Shown here: one piece after another, positions 1 to 8,200 of the stretch
Numbering within the stretch: the first letter of the stretch is position 1
Layout: each line of letters starts with the position of its first letter
Origin: an uncultured Euryhalocaulis sp.
GTDB lineage: Bacteria > Pseudomonadota > Alphaproteobacteria > Caulobacterales > Maricaulaceae
Length of the DNA stretch: 46,025 nucleotides
Assembly (NCBI GenBank): GCA_913055605.1
Contig: CAJXKJ010000023.1
Location: 1-46,025, forward strand
Direction: 5' to 3'
The notes under the pieces: model-generated
Told to the model about the DNA's origin: nothing
Database searches by the model: none
Seen by the model: only the letters and a program-made list of their open reading frames with translations
Translations under genes and position numbers: made by a program

Positions 1-63
1 CTTGAAGCCCTGTCCGGCACGGCCGGAAGCCGCCACAACCGCATAGCGGGACGAAACAGGACC

Positions 64-528
64 ATGACGCTAGCCGACATCCTGACCGTCGAAGCGATTC
101 TGCCGAATCTGCGCGCTTCGGGGAAAAAGCTCGCCTTGCAGAAAATCTGCGAGCTGGCCGCCCGGGACACGGGCCTGGCCGCCCGCGACATCTTCGAGGC
201 GGTCATGGAGCGCGAGAAGCTGGGCTCCACCGGGGTCGGCGGCGGCGTGGCCATCCCGCACGCCCGCATGGCCGGGCTGACGGCCGTGCGCGGCTGGTTC
301 GCCCGCCTGGAAAGCCCGATCGAGTTCGAATCCGTCGACGACGAGCCGGTCGACCTGATTTTCCTGCTGCTGGCCCCCGAACAGGCCGGCGCGGACCATC
401 TGAAGGCGCTGGCGCGAGTTTCGCGCCTGTTCCGCCGCGAAGACATGCGCCGCCGCCTGCGCGAGACGCATACCGCCGCGGCGGCCTACGCCCTGATCGC
501 CGACGACGCGGACCGCGACGCGGCCTGA
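64..528 (+). CDS. ptsN: PTS IIA-like nitrogen-regulatory protein PtsN (EIIA-Ntr)
   Basis: A 154-residue protein covering a single PTS EIIA type-2 (mannitol/fructose-like) domain. The phosphoacceptor histidine is H66 in the motif GVAIPHAR, preceded by the family hallmark REKLGSTGVGGG. In the nitrogen PTS, EIIA-Ntr takes phosphate from NPr and acts as a cytoplasmic regulator (potassium transport, stress and nitrogen/carbon balance) rather than moving sugar. The ATG at 64 has a weak AGG a few bases upstream. The same frame stays open to the window edge, so an earlier start cannot be excluded. In many proteobacteria ptsN follows rpoN and hpf; that side is outside the window. It converges on the DUF1150/hsp20 unit, with a terminator between them. 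Confidence 0.93.
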   Translation: MTLADILTVEAILPNLRASGKKLALQKICELAARDTGLAARDIFEAVMEREKLGSTGVGGGVAIPHARMAGLTAVRGWFARLESPIEFESVDDEPVDLIFLLLAPEQAGADHLKALARVSRLFRREDMRRRLRETHTAAAAYALIADDADRDAA

Positions 529-570
529 TCGCGGCGCGCTCCGGGCCAGTTCCACCCCGTTTCACACTGT

Positions 571-603
571 CCGAAAAAGAAACGGCGCCCTTTCGGGCGC
601 CGT
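571..603 (-). terminator. Rho-independent terminator of the hsp20-DUF1150 unit
   Basis: A perfect 9-bp stem (582-590 with 595-603) with a TTTC tetraloop. Read on the minus strand it is followed by TTCTTTTT (571-581 region). It lies just past the DUF1150 stop and just past convergent ptsN, so it probably ends the minus-strand transcript. Confidence 0.8.
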
Positions 604-627
604 CCCTGTGCGTCTGCGGTCCGCCGC

Positions 628-900
628 CTAGTGCAGGCTGACCGGCTTGGCGTCGTTGGCGAAGGCCGTGGCCATCGCCTCGTCCCGGCTGGCGAACACC
701 GCCAGGCGGCGCCCGTCCGCGCCGTGCAGGGCGTAGTACAGCCCGCTCGCGTCGATTTCGCTTTTCGCCTCGGGAATCTCGGCGGCCAGGTCATCGGCGG
801 TGAGCGTGCGGACATAGACCAGCGCCGGGGCGCCCAGCGCGGCGAATTCCGCTTCGGTCAGATGTCTGCCGGTCTCGCCGGCTCTCAGCACGTCAGCCAT
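628..900 (-). CDS. DUF1150 family protein coupled to hsp20
   Basis: A 90-residue protein with the DUF1150 pattern: an N-terminal LTEAEFAALGAPALVYVR-type segment, a central YYALHGADG strand and a C-terminal alanine-rich helix ending in PVSLH. Function is unknown in the family. A longer frame begins at 915, but I place the start at the ATG at 898-900 because AAGGAGG (906-912) lies five bases upstream. That ATG is inside the last codons of hsp20, so the two frames overlap by 8 bp and are probably translationally coupled. From memory, the hsp20-DUF1150 pairing recurs in alphaproteobacteria, suggesting a heat-stress role; this is inference. Confidence 0.85.
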   Translation of the reverse strand: MADVLRAGETGRHLTEAEFAALGAPALVYVRTLTADDLAAEIPEAKSEIDASGLYYALHGADGRRLAVFASRDEAMATAFANDAKPVSLH

Positions 901-1327
901 TTCGGCCTCCTTCAATATCTATTCTGCGCACCCGCGCGTCCGGCTCCGGCCGGTGCACGCGGACGTTCAGCAGTCCGTCCCTCATCTCTGCGCCTTCCAC
1001 GGACCATCCATCCGCCAGGATGAATGCGCGCTGAAAGCGCCGGGCCGCGATGCCGCGATGCAGAAAGGCCCGCTCGGCCTCCTCCGCATCCGCCTTGTCG
1101 CCCCGCACGGTCAGCTGGCGGCCCTCTACGGTGACCTCCAGATCCTCCCGCGCGAAGCCGGCCACGGCGATGGAGATGACCAGCCGGTCGTCGTCCAGCG
1201 CCTCGACATTGTAAGGGGGGTAGGCGTCTCCGGCGCCGCGGGCGGCGCTTTCGATCAGAGACTGCATGCGCTCGAAGCCCAGCAGGAACGGGCTGTCGAA
1301 CACGCTGAGCGGCGTTCTGGTCACCAT
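893..1327 (-). CDS. Small heat-shock protein, Hsp20/alpha-crystallin family (IbpA-like)
   Basis: A 144-residue small heat-shock protein. It has the N-terminal YPPYNVE motif of IbpA-type proteins (about 37-43), an alpha-crystallin domain (about 38-135) with the FAREDLEV strand, and the C-terminal DGLLNVRV signature near 118-124. These ATP-independent holdases keep unfolding proteins soluble in the cytoplasm. A longer open frame continues to 1753, but the ATG at 1325-1327 is the start: it sits behind GGAAGGGG and gives the expected family length. A sigma32-like promoter (1400-1427) and a hairpin over the start site (1328-1349) suggest heat-induced control at transcription and perhaps translation. 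DUF1150 follows with an 8-bp overlap. Confidence 0.9.
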   Translation of the reverse strand: MVTRTPLSVFDSPFLLGFERMQSLIESAARGAGDAYPPYNVEALDDDRLVISIAVAGFAREDLEVTVEGRQLTVRGDKADAEEAERAFLHRGIAARRFQRAFILADGWSVEGAEMRDGLLNVRVHRPEPDARVRRIDIEGGRNG

Positions 1328-1349
1328 CAAGCCCCTTCCAGGCGGCTTG
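1328..1349 (-). promoter_or_regulatory. Hairpin over the hsp20 ribosome-binding site (possible RNA thermometer)
   Basis: On the minus strand CAAGCC (1349-1344) pairs perfectly with GGCUUG (1333-1328), which directly abuts the AUG at 1327. Two further C-G pairs can form after one bulged G, leaving a UGGAA loop. The Shine-Dalgarno GGAAGGGG is then partly paired. The position and the bulged base recall ROSE-type thermometers, but the sequence is not a recognised ROSE element. Temperature sensing is inference. Confidence 0.4.
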
Positions 1350-1399
1350 CGCCCGAACCGGCCCGAATGCGGCGCCGGTCGGCGCGTCGTCACGCCTAG

Positions 1400-1427
1400 A
1401 GATGGGGTGGCTATGGTGCGTTGCAAG
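1400..1427 (-). promoter_or_regulatory. Sigma32 (RpoH)-type promoter of hsp20
   Basis: Read on the minus strand, CTTGCAA (1427-1421) is followed after 14 bases by CCCATCT (1406-1400). This matches the RpoH consensus CTTGAAA and CCCATnT; counted from CTTG the spacing is 17, as in alphaproteobacterial heat-shock promoters. It lies about 73 bp upstream of the hsp20 ATG, giving a leader of roughly 65 nucleotides. Confidence 0.7.
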
Positions 1428-1506
1428 CGCCCGCACGGACGGCTTTTTTCAAGCCGGACCGAAGGGACGGGACCGGCCGGCGCGGGGCGCCGGCCGGCTG
1501 GGCGGT

Positions 1507-1653
1507 TCAGCCCTGGCCCGCGGCCGTGACGACGGCGGTGACGAGGACGCCGATCGTGATCAGCGCGGCGGCGACCAGAGCGATACGGCTGCTCAGATCG
1601 TCGCGGACGGCGGCGACGTAGTCCGGATAAGACGCCTGGATGTCGGCAACCAT
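1507..1653 (-). CDS. 48-residue single-span membrane microprotein
   Basis: A short frame with a strong start: ATG at 1651-1653 preceded by GGAGG with a five-base spacer. The product (MVADIQASYPDYVAAV at the N-terminus) has an acidic and aromatic head of about 22 residues, then one continuous hydrophobic stretch (about 24-45: IALVAAALITIGVLV and onward) and a short AGQG tail. This gives an N-in or N-out single-pass inner-membrane protein. I do not recognise a family. It lies upstream of, and in the same direction as, the heat-shock hsp20-DUF1150 unit, but the sigma32-like promoter lies downstream of it, so it probably has its own promoter. Codon third positions are G/C-rich like real genes here. 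Confidence 0.6.
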   Translation of the reverse strand: MVADIQASYPDYVAAVRDDLSSRIALVAAALITIGVLVTAVVTAAGQG

Positions 1654-2068
1654 GATGACCTCCATCAATGATGTGAGGCCCCAGACATAGCGCCGGGGGC
1701 CGCCGCGGACTGTGTGTCAAATCGCCGTGCGGCAGGTCGCCGCCATGCGACACCGCGCCGCTTCCCAGACGCGCCGGATCGCGCCTCGCAAATCCTTACG
1801 CAAGAGACAGGATATGAACCCGACTTAACCCGGCGTTCAGGGGCGGGTCATCCGGCCGGCGCCATAAAGGTCTGCATAAGGCGAGCGGCCTCCCCAAAGA
1901 CGCACGCATCGACTTCAGCCCCGGCCGCGAAAGCGCGCCGGGGTTTTTCTTTTGTGTTTCTGGCTATCGTCACACCGATGCTGACGGCGACAGTGGCGGC
2001 GCGCTCAGCCAATATCGAAATGCAGCACTTGGGATTCCGCCCCGCATAACAGCCCGCCAAGAGACCGC
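1654..2068. other. Gene-free stretch with an orphan terminator
   Basis: A 415-bp region with no convincing coding frame. The 76-codon minus frame at 1848-2078 has no ribosome-binding site and runs into the alkB-like start. The only structured element is a plus-strand terminator at 1919-1953. Because no plus-strand gene lies between ptsN and this point, the terminator may end an unannotated small RNA arising somewhere in 1690-1918, or be an early terminator in the alkB-like leader. Confidence 0.5.
1919..1953 (+). terminator. Orphan Rho-independent terminator
   Basis: Stem CCCCGGC (1919-1925) with GCCGGGG (1937-1943). The inner GCG/CGC pairs extend it past one bulged C, and it is followed by TTTTTCTTTT (1944-1953). 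It is on the plus strand about 115 bp before the alkB-like gene, and no plus-strand gene precedes it for 1.4 kb. Confidence 0.65.
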
Positions 2069-2626
2069 ATGCTTCCACCCGGCGCGCAGCTCCTATCCAA
2101 TTTCATCTCTTGCTCGCACGCTAGTGAACTGCTGGGCGCGGTGGATAGGGGGCCGTGGCTGACGGATTTGCGGCGGCGGGTTCAGCATTATGGCTGGCGC
2201 TACGATTACCGCGCGCGCCGCACGGCAGAGCATCTCTATCTGGGACCACTCCCGGTCTGGCTGACCGAAGAAACCCGGCGGCTCGTCAAGGAAGGCGGCT
2301 TTAGCTCTCCTCCCGATCAAGCGATCATCAACGAGTATCTGCCCGGTCAGGGCATTTCTGCTCACGTGGATTGCGAGCCCTGTTTCGGCCCGGTGATCGC
2401 TTCACTCAGCCTGGGCGGCCCATGCGAGATGGAATTCCGGAGCCGGGACGGCGGCGAACGCTGCAAGGCGTTACTATCGCCGCGAAGTCTGCTGATCCTG
2501 AACGGAGAAGCCCGCTACGATTGGACTCACGCCATCCCGGCGCGGAAGTCGGATTTGGTGGACGGGCGACGCATCCCACGCCATCGCCGCGTTTCCTTGA
2601 CCTTCCGGACCGTCCTGCGAGCGTGA
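2069..2626 (+). CDS. AlkB-like 2-oxoglutarate/Fe(II) dioxygenase
   Basis: A 185-residue AlkB-family protein. Visible landmarks are the NEY substrate/cofactor motif (N88-E89-Y90), iron ligands H99 and D101 in SAHVD, the distal ligand H154 in WTHAIPAR, and the 2-oxoglutarate-binding arginines near R174 and R180 in RRVSLTFR. These enzymes oxidatively demethylate alkylated nucleic acid bases (1-methyladenine, 3-methylcytosine); the short form with the DxCxPCFGPVI stretch resembles the ALKBH8/ALKBH6-like branch more than E. coli AlkB. The substrate (DNA, RNA or protein) cannot be told. The ATG at 2069 follows AAGAGACCGC, a modest ribosome site. It stands alone between two non-coding stretches. Confidence 0.85.
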   Translation: MLPPGAQLLSNFISCSHASELLGAVDRGPWLTDLRRRVQHYGWRYDYRARRTAEHLYLGPLPVWLTEETRRLVKEGGFSSPPDQAIINEYLPGQGISAHVDCEPCFGPVIASLSLGGPCEMEFRSRDGGERCKALLSPRSLLILNGEARYDWTHAIPARKSDLVDGRRIPRHRRVSLTFRTVLRA

Positions 2627-2992
2627 CCGCGCGCGCGACGGGCGGGCATTGAACCTGTTGATCTGAGAGAGCCGCCGTACATGGCCCGGATCGGGCAGGC
2701 GATTTAGGGACGTGGGGGACCTGAGGGGAGATTTGTCGAACCAGGTTCTGGAAACGCTGGAGGAGTGGAACCGTCTGCTAAGGGATACGTCACTGGGCCG
2801 AGAGGGGCCACAAGAGCCTGAAATCTAATAGTCCCTTGCGTTTGCAGCATTGATTATTTTGTCCTGTCCATCATAAGGCGTCCAAATCTTCGGCAGTTGG
2901 GCGCTTGCCGGTTTTCTTGTCCCGTCCGCGCCTATCCCGTCTTGTATGATATCCTCACGGGAGGCGGTTCGGGGTCCCAGGAGGCAATGACG
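2627..2992. other. Gene-free stretch upstream of the LytTR gene
   Basis: A 366-bp stretch with lower GC than the flanks in its second half. A 38-codon plus frame (GTG at 2712 to TAA at 2826-2828) has a plausible helical composition (DLSNQVLETLEEWNRLL) but no clear ribosome site; it could be the fossil end of a longer gene. I see nothing else. Confidence 0.35.
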
Positions 2993-3844
2993 ATGCATGA
3001 GAGCACGCTCACGCCGTTCTGGCTCCATCACGCGCGTGTTGTCGCGCTCGCCACGATAATCATGGCCGGCGGACACATGATCGGCTCGGCCACGTCGGGC
3101 ATTCCCGCTTACGTGATCATCCTGCACGCTTTCATCGTCGTACTGATCGCCTATCCCATCCAGACGGGCTTTGCCTATTTGTGCATGGCGCATCTGCCGG
3201 ACCGCCTGCATCTGGGAGTGCGGGCGGTGATCGGTTGCCTGCTGGCTGCGTCTATAACCGCTGTCCTCGGCCCGGTGCTCAGCTGGTTCGCCGGGGTCGC
3301 TCATCCGGCGATTGCGCGTGCGACGACCCGGGAGGACCTCTGGCAGGTGCTCCGGGGAGGATACTTGACCATTCTTGCAATTCACATCGCGCTCGGGCCC
3401 GTGCTGTGGATGTCGCTCACCTACACATGGTGGCGCCGCTGGTTCCAGCGCCATCGGGGGGAGCAGGCTCCCGTCGCGACTGATGGTCAGGAAGGGCAGC
3501 CGCTCCTGGTCGCGGACAATTCCGAACCGCCTTTTATGACCAAGCTGCCCTTCAAAAAGCGCGGTGCCCTGCATGCGCTGTCGGCCGAATTACACTATGT
3601 CCGCGTCTACACCTCGGCGGGCAATGATCTGGTGCTGATGCGCTTTTCCGACGCCGTCGCACAATGCGGCAAAACCGAAGGACTGCGCATTCACCGCTCT
3701 CACTGGGTCGCTTTGTCGGCCATTGCCGAGGTCTCCTGCGAGAGCGGCAATATGATGGTGCGGATGCACGACAGTCTCGAATTTCCGGTTTCGCGGAGCT
3801 ACCAGGGCGTTGTCCGCAACGCCCTGCCCGGCAAGGTCGCCTGA
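2993..3844 (+). CDS. Membrane-anchored LytTR-type transcription regulator
   Basis: A 283-residue protein with four predicted membrane segments (about 13-33, 40-63, 76-100 and 122-145), a polar linker, and a C-terminal LytTR DNA-binding domain (about 183-278). LytTR marks are HYVRVYT (201-207), the central RIHRSHWVALSAI (232-244) and PVSRSY (265-270). Such proteins act from the inner membrane and bind imperfect direct repeats. Two ATGs are close together; AGGAGG (2979-2984) is only two bases from the ATG at 2987 but eight from that at 2993, so I choose 2993. It ends 13 bp from the convergent end of an RND efflux operon and is a candidate regulator of it, by position only. Confidence 0.85.
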   Translation: MHESTLTPFWLHHARVVALATIIMAGGHMIGSATSGIPAYVIILHAFIVVLIAYPIQTGFAYLCMAHLPDRLHLGVRAVIGCLLAASITAVLGPVLSWFAGVAHPAIARATTREDLWQVLRGGYLTILAIHIALGPVLWMSLTYTWWRRWFQRHRGEQAPVATDGQEGQPLLVADNSEPPFMTKLPFKKRGALHALSAELHYVRVYTSAGNDLVLMRFSDAVAQCGKTEGLRIHRSHWVALSAIAEVSCESGNMMVRMHDSLEFPVSRSYQGVVRNALPGKVA

Positions 3845-3857
3845 GCGGCCCGCGTCC

Positions 3858-5270
3858 CTACAATGCAATCGCCGCGTCGTCGCTCCAGTGTCCGCCGAGC
3901 GCGAGGCTGAGCTGGACATATTGCACGGCTTGCGCGCGATGAATCGCCAGAAGGTTGCTTTGCGCGGCGAAGACCCGTTGCTGAATGCTCAGCACGTCGA
4001 TCAGATCGGTTTCGCCCTCACTATAGCGCAATTGCGCGATCCGCAGCGCGTCCTGCGAGGATTCGCGGGCGGTCTGCTGCGCTACGCGCCTTTCGGCGAG
4101 AGATGCGTTGGCGTCCAGCGCATTCTCGATTTCCCCGAAAGCAGCGAGCGCGGCGGAAACATAGTCAGCAACGGCCTGCTGTTCTGCAGCCTCCGCCGCG
4201 TCTAGCGCCGCGCCCCGGCGACCACCGTCAAGGATCGGAACCACGATGTTGGGGGCCAGCCGCCACGCGATGTTGGCGGGGTCGAGCAGCGCGTCCAGCT
4301 CTCGTGACGACCCGCCGATCCCACTGGTCAGCGTGATGCGCGGAAGCCGCGCCGCCTGCGCCTCGTCGACGCCGGCGATCGAGGCTGCGATCCGGCGCTC
4401 CGCCGCGACGATGTCCGGGCGGCGCTCGAGCAGGCTGGACGGCAGGCCCGAGGGCGGCGGAGGCGGTATCGCGGGCAGGCCATGTGACGTCTCGATTGTG
4501 TTGGCCGGATATCGTCCCAGCAGCAATTCGAGCGCACGCCCCGCATCGGCGCGCAAATTCTGGACGGAGAGCAGCGTGTCGCGGGCCTGCATCAGATCCG
4601 TCCGGACCAGCGCGACATCCTGAGCGGTCGCATAGCCCTCGACCTCGCGCGCACGCACGATGCGGTCGATCTCGGCGAGGGCGTCATAAACGCCTTGCGC
4701 GACCTCTTCCTGTTCTCCCGCCGCGATGGCGAGGAAATAGAGTTCGGCCACCGCCCCCGCGAGCGCCTGGCGAGCATAGGCGTAATCGGCGGCCGCGCCC
4801 TCCGCGCTGAAATAGGCGTTCGCCGCATCGGCGCGGACACGGCCCCAAAGGTCCGCCTCCCAGCCGGCCTGTACGCCCGCGTCGAACAAACTCGTCGTCG
4901 GGACTGGCCCGTCGACGAAACCGCTGCGCAGGACCGAAACCGCGCCGTCTACGGTCGGGGAGAGCTGGGAAGCGACCTGGCGCGCCAGTGCGCGCGCGCC
5001 GTCGATTTGAGCGGCGGCGGATCTGAGGTCGGGATTGTTGGCCAGCGCCTCCTCCACCAGACCGGCAAGCACCGGATCGTTGAATGCGCTGATCCAGCCC
5101 GATCGCACATCGCCCTGCCCGGCGGCGACCGCGGTCCAGTCCATCGGCAGTTCGGGCAGCGCCGCCCGGCCGGCCTCGGCCCCCTGCTGCGGGTAGTTCC
5201 CGGCGGTGGAACAGGCGGCCAGCGCGAACATGCAGGTCGCTGCGAAGACGCTTTGCTTTAACGCGATCAT
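3858..5270 (-). CDS. NodT-type outer-membrane efflux lipoprotein (TolC-like)
   Basis: A 470-residue outer-membrane factor of the NodT/OprM lipoprotein type. It has an N-terminal lipoprotein signal with lipobox LAAC (C20), then two repeated OEP domains with long helices that form the TolC-like trimeric channel. Landmarks include NNPDLRSAAAQIDGAR near 78-93, LLERRPDIVAAERR in the middle and ALRIAQLRYSEGETDLIDVL in the second repeat. It exports substrates handed over by the pump and adaptor encoded immediately upstream. Its ATG overlaps the pump's TGA by four bases (ATGA), so it is the last gene of a coupled adaptor-pump-channel operon. Length is normal for the family. Confidence 0.93.
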   Translation of the reverse strand: MIALKQSVFAATCMFALAACSTAGNYPQQGAEAGRAALPELPMDWTAVAAGQGDVRSGWISAFNDPVLAGLVEEALANNPDLRSAAAQIDGARALARQVASQLSPTVDGAVSVLRSGFVDGPVPTTSLFDAGVQAGWEADLWGRVRADAANAYFSAEGAAADYAYARQALAGAVAELYFLAIAAGEQEEVAQGVYDALAEIDRIVRAREVEGYATAQDVALVRTDLMQARDTLLSVQNLRADAGRALELLLGRYPANTIETSHGLPAIPPPPPSGLPSSLLERRPDIVAAERRIAASIAGVDEAQAARLPRITLTSGIGGSSRELDALLDPANIAWRLAPNIVVPILDGGRRGAALDAAEAAEQQAVADYVSAALAAFGEIENALDANASLAERRVAQQTARESSQDALRIAQLRYSEGETDLIDVLSIQQRVFAAQSNLLAIHRAQAVQYVQLSLALGGHWSDDAAIAL

Positions 5271-8200
5271 GCTGGTTCTCCCTGCAATTCGGAGGTTTCA
5301 TCGGGACGCACCCGGAAAACGATGGTGTAGAGGGCTGGCACGACCACCAGGGTCAGCAGCGTGGCGAAGGTCAGGCCGAAAACCAGCACCACCGCCATGG
5401 ACTGGAAGAAGGCGTCGGCGAGAAGCGGCATCACGCCAAGGATGGTGGTCAGGGACCCCATCATGACGGGCCGCACGCGGCTCATCGCGGAATCGATGAC
5501 GGCGTCGTAGCGCGGTTTGCCCTCGGCGATCTCCAGGTCCATCTGATCGACCAGCACAATCGCGTTCTTGATCAGCAGCCCCGAGAGCGAGAGCAGACCG
5601 AGGATCGCCATGAATTCGAGCGGCACCTGCATCACCAGGAGGCCGACGACGACGCCGATCAGGGCCAGCGGCACAATCAGCCAGATGATCAGGGGCTGCC
5701 TGACGGCGTTGAACAGCAGCACCACGACCAGCACCATCGCGGCGAGGCCAGCGGGCACGGTGCTGGCCAGGTTCTGATTGGCCTCCTGGCTGTTGCCATA
5801 TTCGCCGCGCCAGTTGAGTTCATAGCCATCGGGCAGGTCGATCGCCTCGATTTGCGGACGGATGCGGTCCAGGGCGGTGGACGCCAGTTCGCCTGGAAGC
5901 GGGTTGGCCTGCGCCTTGATGGTCCAGACGCGATCCACGCGCCGCATCTGGGCGTTGCGCCAGACCGTGCGGAACCCGTCCACCGTCTCGACCAGGGGCA
6001 CGGTGCGCCCGGTTTCGCGGCTGGGGACCTGGATAGCGGCCATTTCGTCGACGCCGCGACGCTCGGCCTCGGGCGCACGGGCCACGATGGGGATCAGGCG
6101 GTCCTGCTCGCGGAAGACGCCTACCGGTCGGCCGGAAGTGTTCGTTTCCAGCACCGCCGCCAAATCCTCACGGGAGACGCCGAGGCGCCGGCCGCGGCTG
6201 GCCGAATAGATCGGCTCGACCACGCTCACCGGCTGGCGCCAGTCGTCCTTTACCGCCATCAGCCCGCCATCGGCGGCCATCAGCGCCTGCGCCTGGTTCG
6301 CGAGCTGGCGCAGCACGACCGGATCGGGGCCGGCGAACTCGGCCTCGATCTTGGAGCCGCCACCCGGGCCAAGCTGGAACCGCCAGGCGCTCGCCATCGC
6401 GTCAGGATAGTTGGCGTCGATATGCCGCTGGATTTCGGGGATCAGCCGATCGACGCTGCGATAGTCGTCAACCCGGATCAGAATCTGACCGAAGGCCGGA
6501 TTGGGCGGCTCAGGCGGATAGATGAGCATATAGCGCAGCGCGCCCTGGCCGACGACGGCGTTTACGTCCTCGACGCCGTCCAGGCCGGAGATGAACCGTT
6601 CGATCTCCATGACGTCGGCATTGGTGCGGGAAATCTTGGTTCCTTCGGGCAGCCAGTAATCGACCGCCATCTGCGGCGTGGTGGAGTTGGGAAAGAATCC
6701 GCTCTTCACGAAGTTGAAGCCGATCAGCGATGCGGCGAAAAGAACCGCAACGACGCCGACCAGGACCCACTTCGCGGACAACACGGCCTTGAGAAACGCG
6801 CGATATTTCAACGCATATGTATTCTCCGGCGCGGGATGCGGTTCCGCAGCGTCGCCCGGTTCCGCAAAAAGCAGGTCCGCCATCAGCGGCGCCAAGGTGA
6901 TCGCGAAAACCCAGCTGAAGAGCAGCGAGATCATCACCACCCAGAACAGATGGTTTGTGTATTCGGCGGCCTGTCCCGGCGCGAAAGCGATGGGCGCGAA
7001 GGCGAGGATGCCGACGAGCGTTCCGCCCAGGAGCGGCCATTTGGTGCGCGCGACCACGTCCCTGGCGATTTCCAGCTTCTTGCGGCCCTGCCGGACGCCG
7101 ACAAGAATGCCGTCCGTGACCACGATCGCATTATCGACCAGCATGCCCAGCGCAATGATCAGGGCGCCCAGCGATATGCGGTGCATCGGGATGCCGAACT
7201 GATACATCGTCGCCAGCGTGGCGGCGATGGTGAGCACGAGAACCGCGCCGATGACGAGCGCCGAGCGCAGCCCCATGAAGATCAGCAGCGTGACCAGAAC
7301 GATGACGAGCGCGGTCACCACATTGATCAGGAAGGCGCCGATCGCTTCGTTGACAACCTTGGCCTGATTGTAGAACTCATGGACCTCCATCCCGACGGGG
7401 CGAAGGCTCACGCCATTTTCCAGAACCTGCTCAATCTCATGGCCGATTTCGACCACGTTGGCGCCGCGAGTGTTGGATACGCCGATCCCGATCGCCTCCA
7501 CGCCGTTATAGCGGCCGATGAAGCTGGTCGGGTCGCGATAGTCGCGGCGGATGTCCGCCACGTCCTGCAGATAGACCACGGTGGCGGAATCGGGCGTGGA
7601 GACGATGATATTGCCCAGCGCCTCGACGGTATCGATGTCGTCGCTGGGATGGATGACGACACGGCGGTCGCCGATTTCCACCGCCCCGGCTGAGGCCACC
7701 GAATTCTGCGCCGCGAGGTCGGCATAGACCTGCTGTACGGAGACGCCGAGCGCGGCGGCGCGTTCACGCGAGATCTCGACATAGATCGCCTCACCCTGCG
7801 CGCCCTGGAGGGTGACCTTTGCCACGCCGTCCACCGCCAGAAGGTCGGTGCGCAGCGTTTTGGCGTAGTCCTCCAGCTCCCGCGGGCTGAAGCCGGGTCC
7901 CGTGAGCAGGTAATACAGCCCGTACACGTCCCCGAAATCATCATCGACAATGCTCTCCTGCACGCCGGGCGGGAGCATGCGCTGGGCGTCGCCGACCTTG
8001 TTACGCAGCTTGGCCCAGACGCCCTGCAACTCTTCGCGCGTCTTCGAAGCGTCGTAGCGGATCGCGACATTGATGCGCGATACGCCGGCGCTGGAGACCG
8101 AACGGATCTCCTCGACTTCCGGAAGTTGCTGGATCGCGCTTTCGAGCGCTTCTGTCACCTCATTGGCGACTTCGGTCGGCGTGGCCCCTGGATACTGGGT

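Noticed and set aside
1328-1753. A 142-codon N-terminal extension of hsp20
   Set aside because: Pro/Arg-rich non-coding composition; it would cross the sigma32-like promoter and the microprotein gene, and the internal ATG has a ribosome site and gives normal family length.
5852-7693. A 613-codon open frame on the plus strand
   Set aside because: It lies fully antisense to the RND pump; long antisense frames are common in GC-rich codons, and its Arg/His/Asp-rich translation matches no family.
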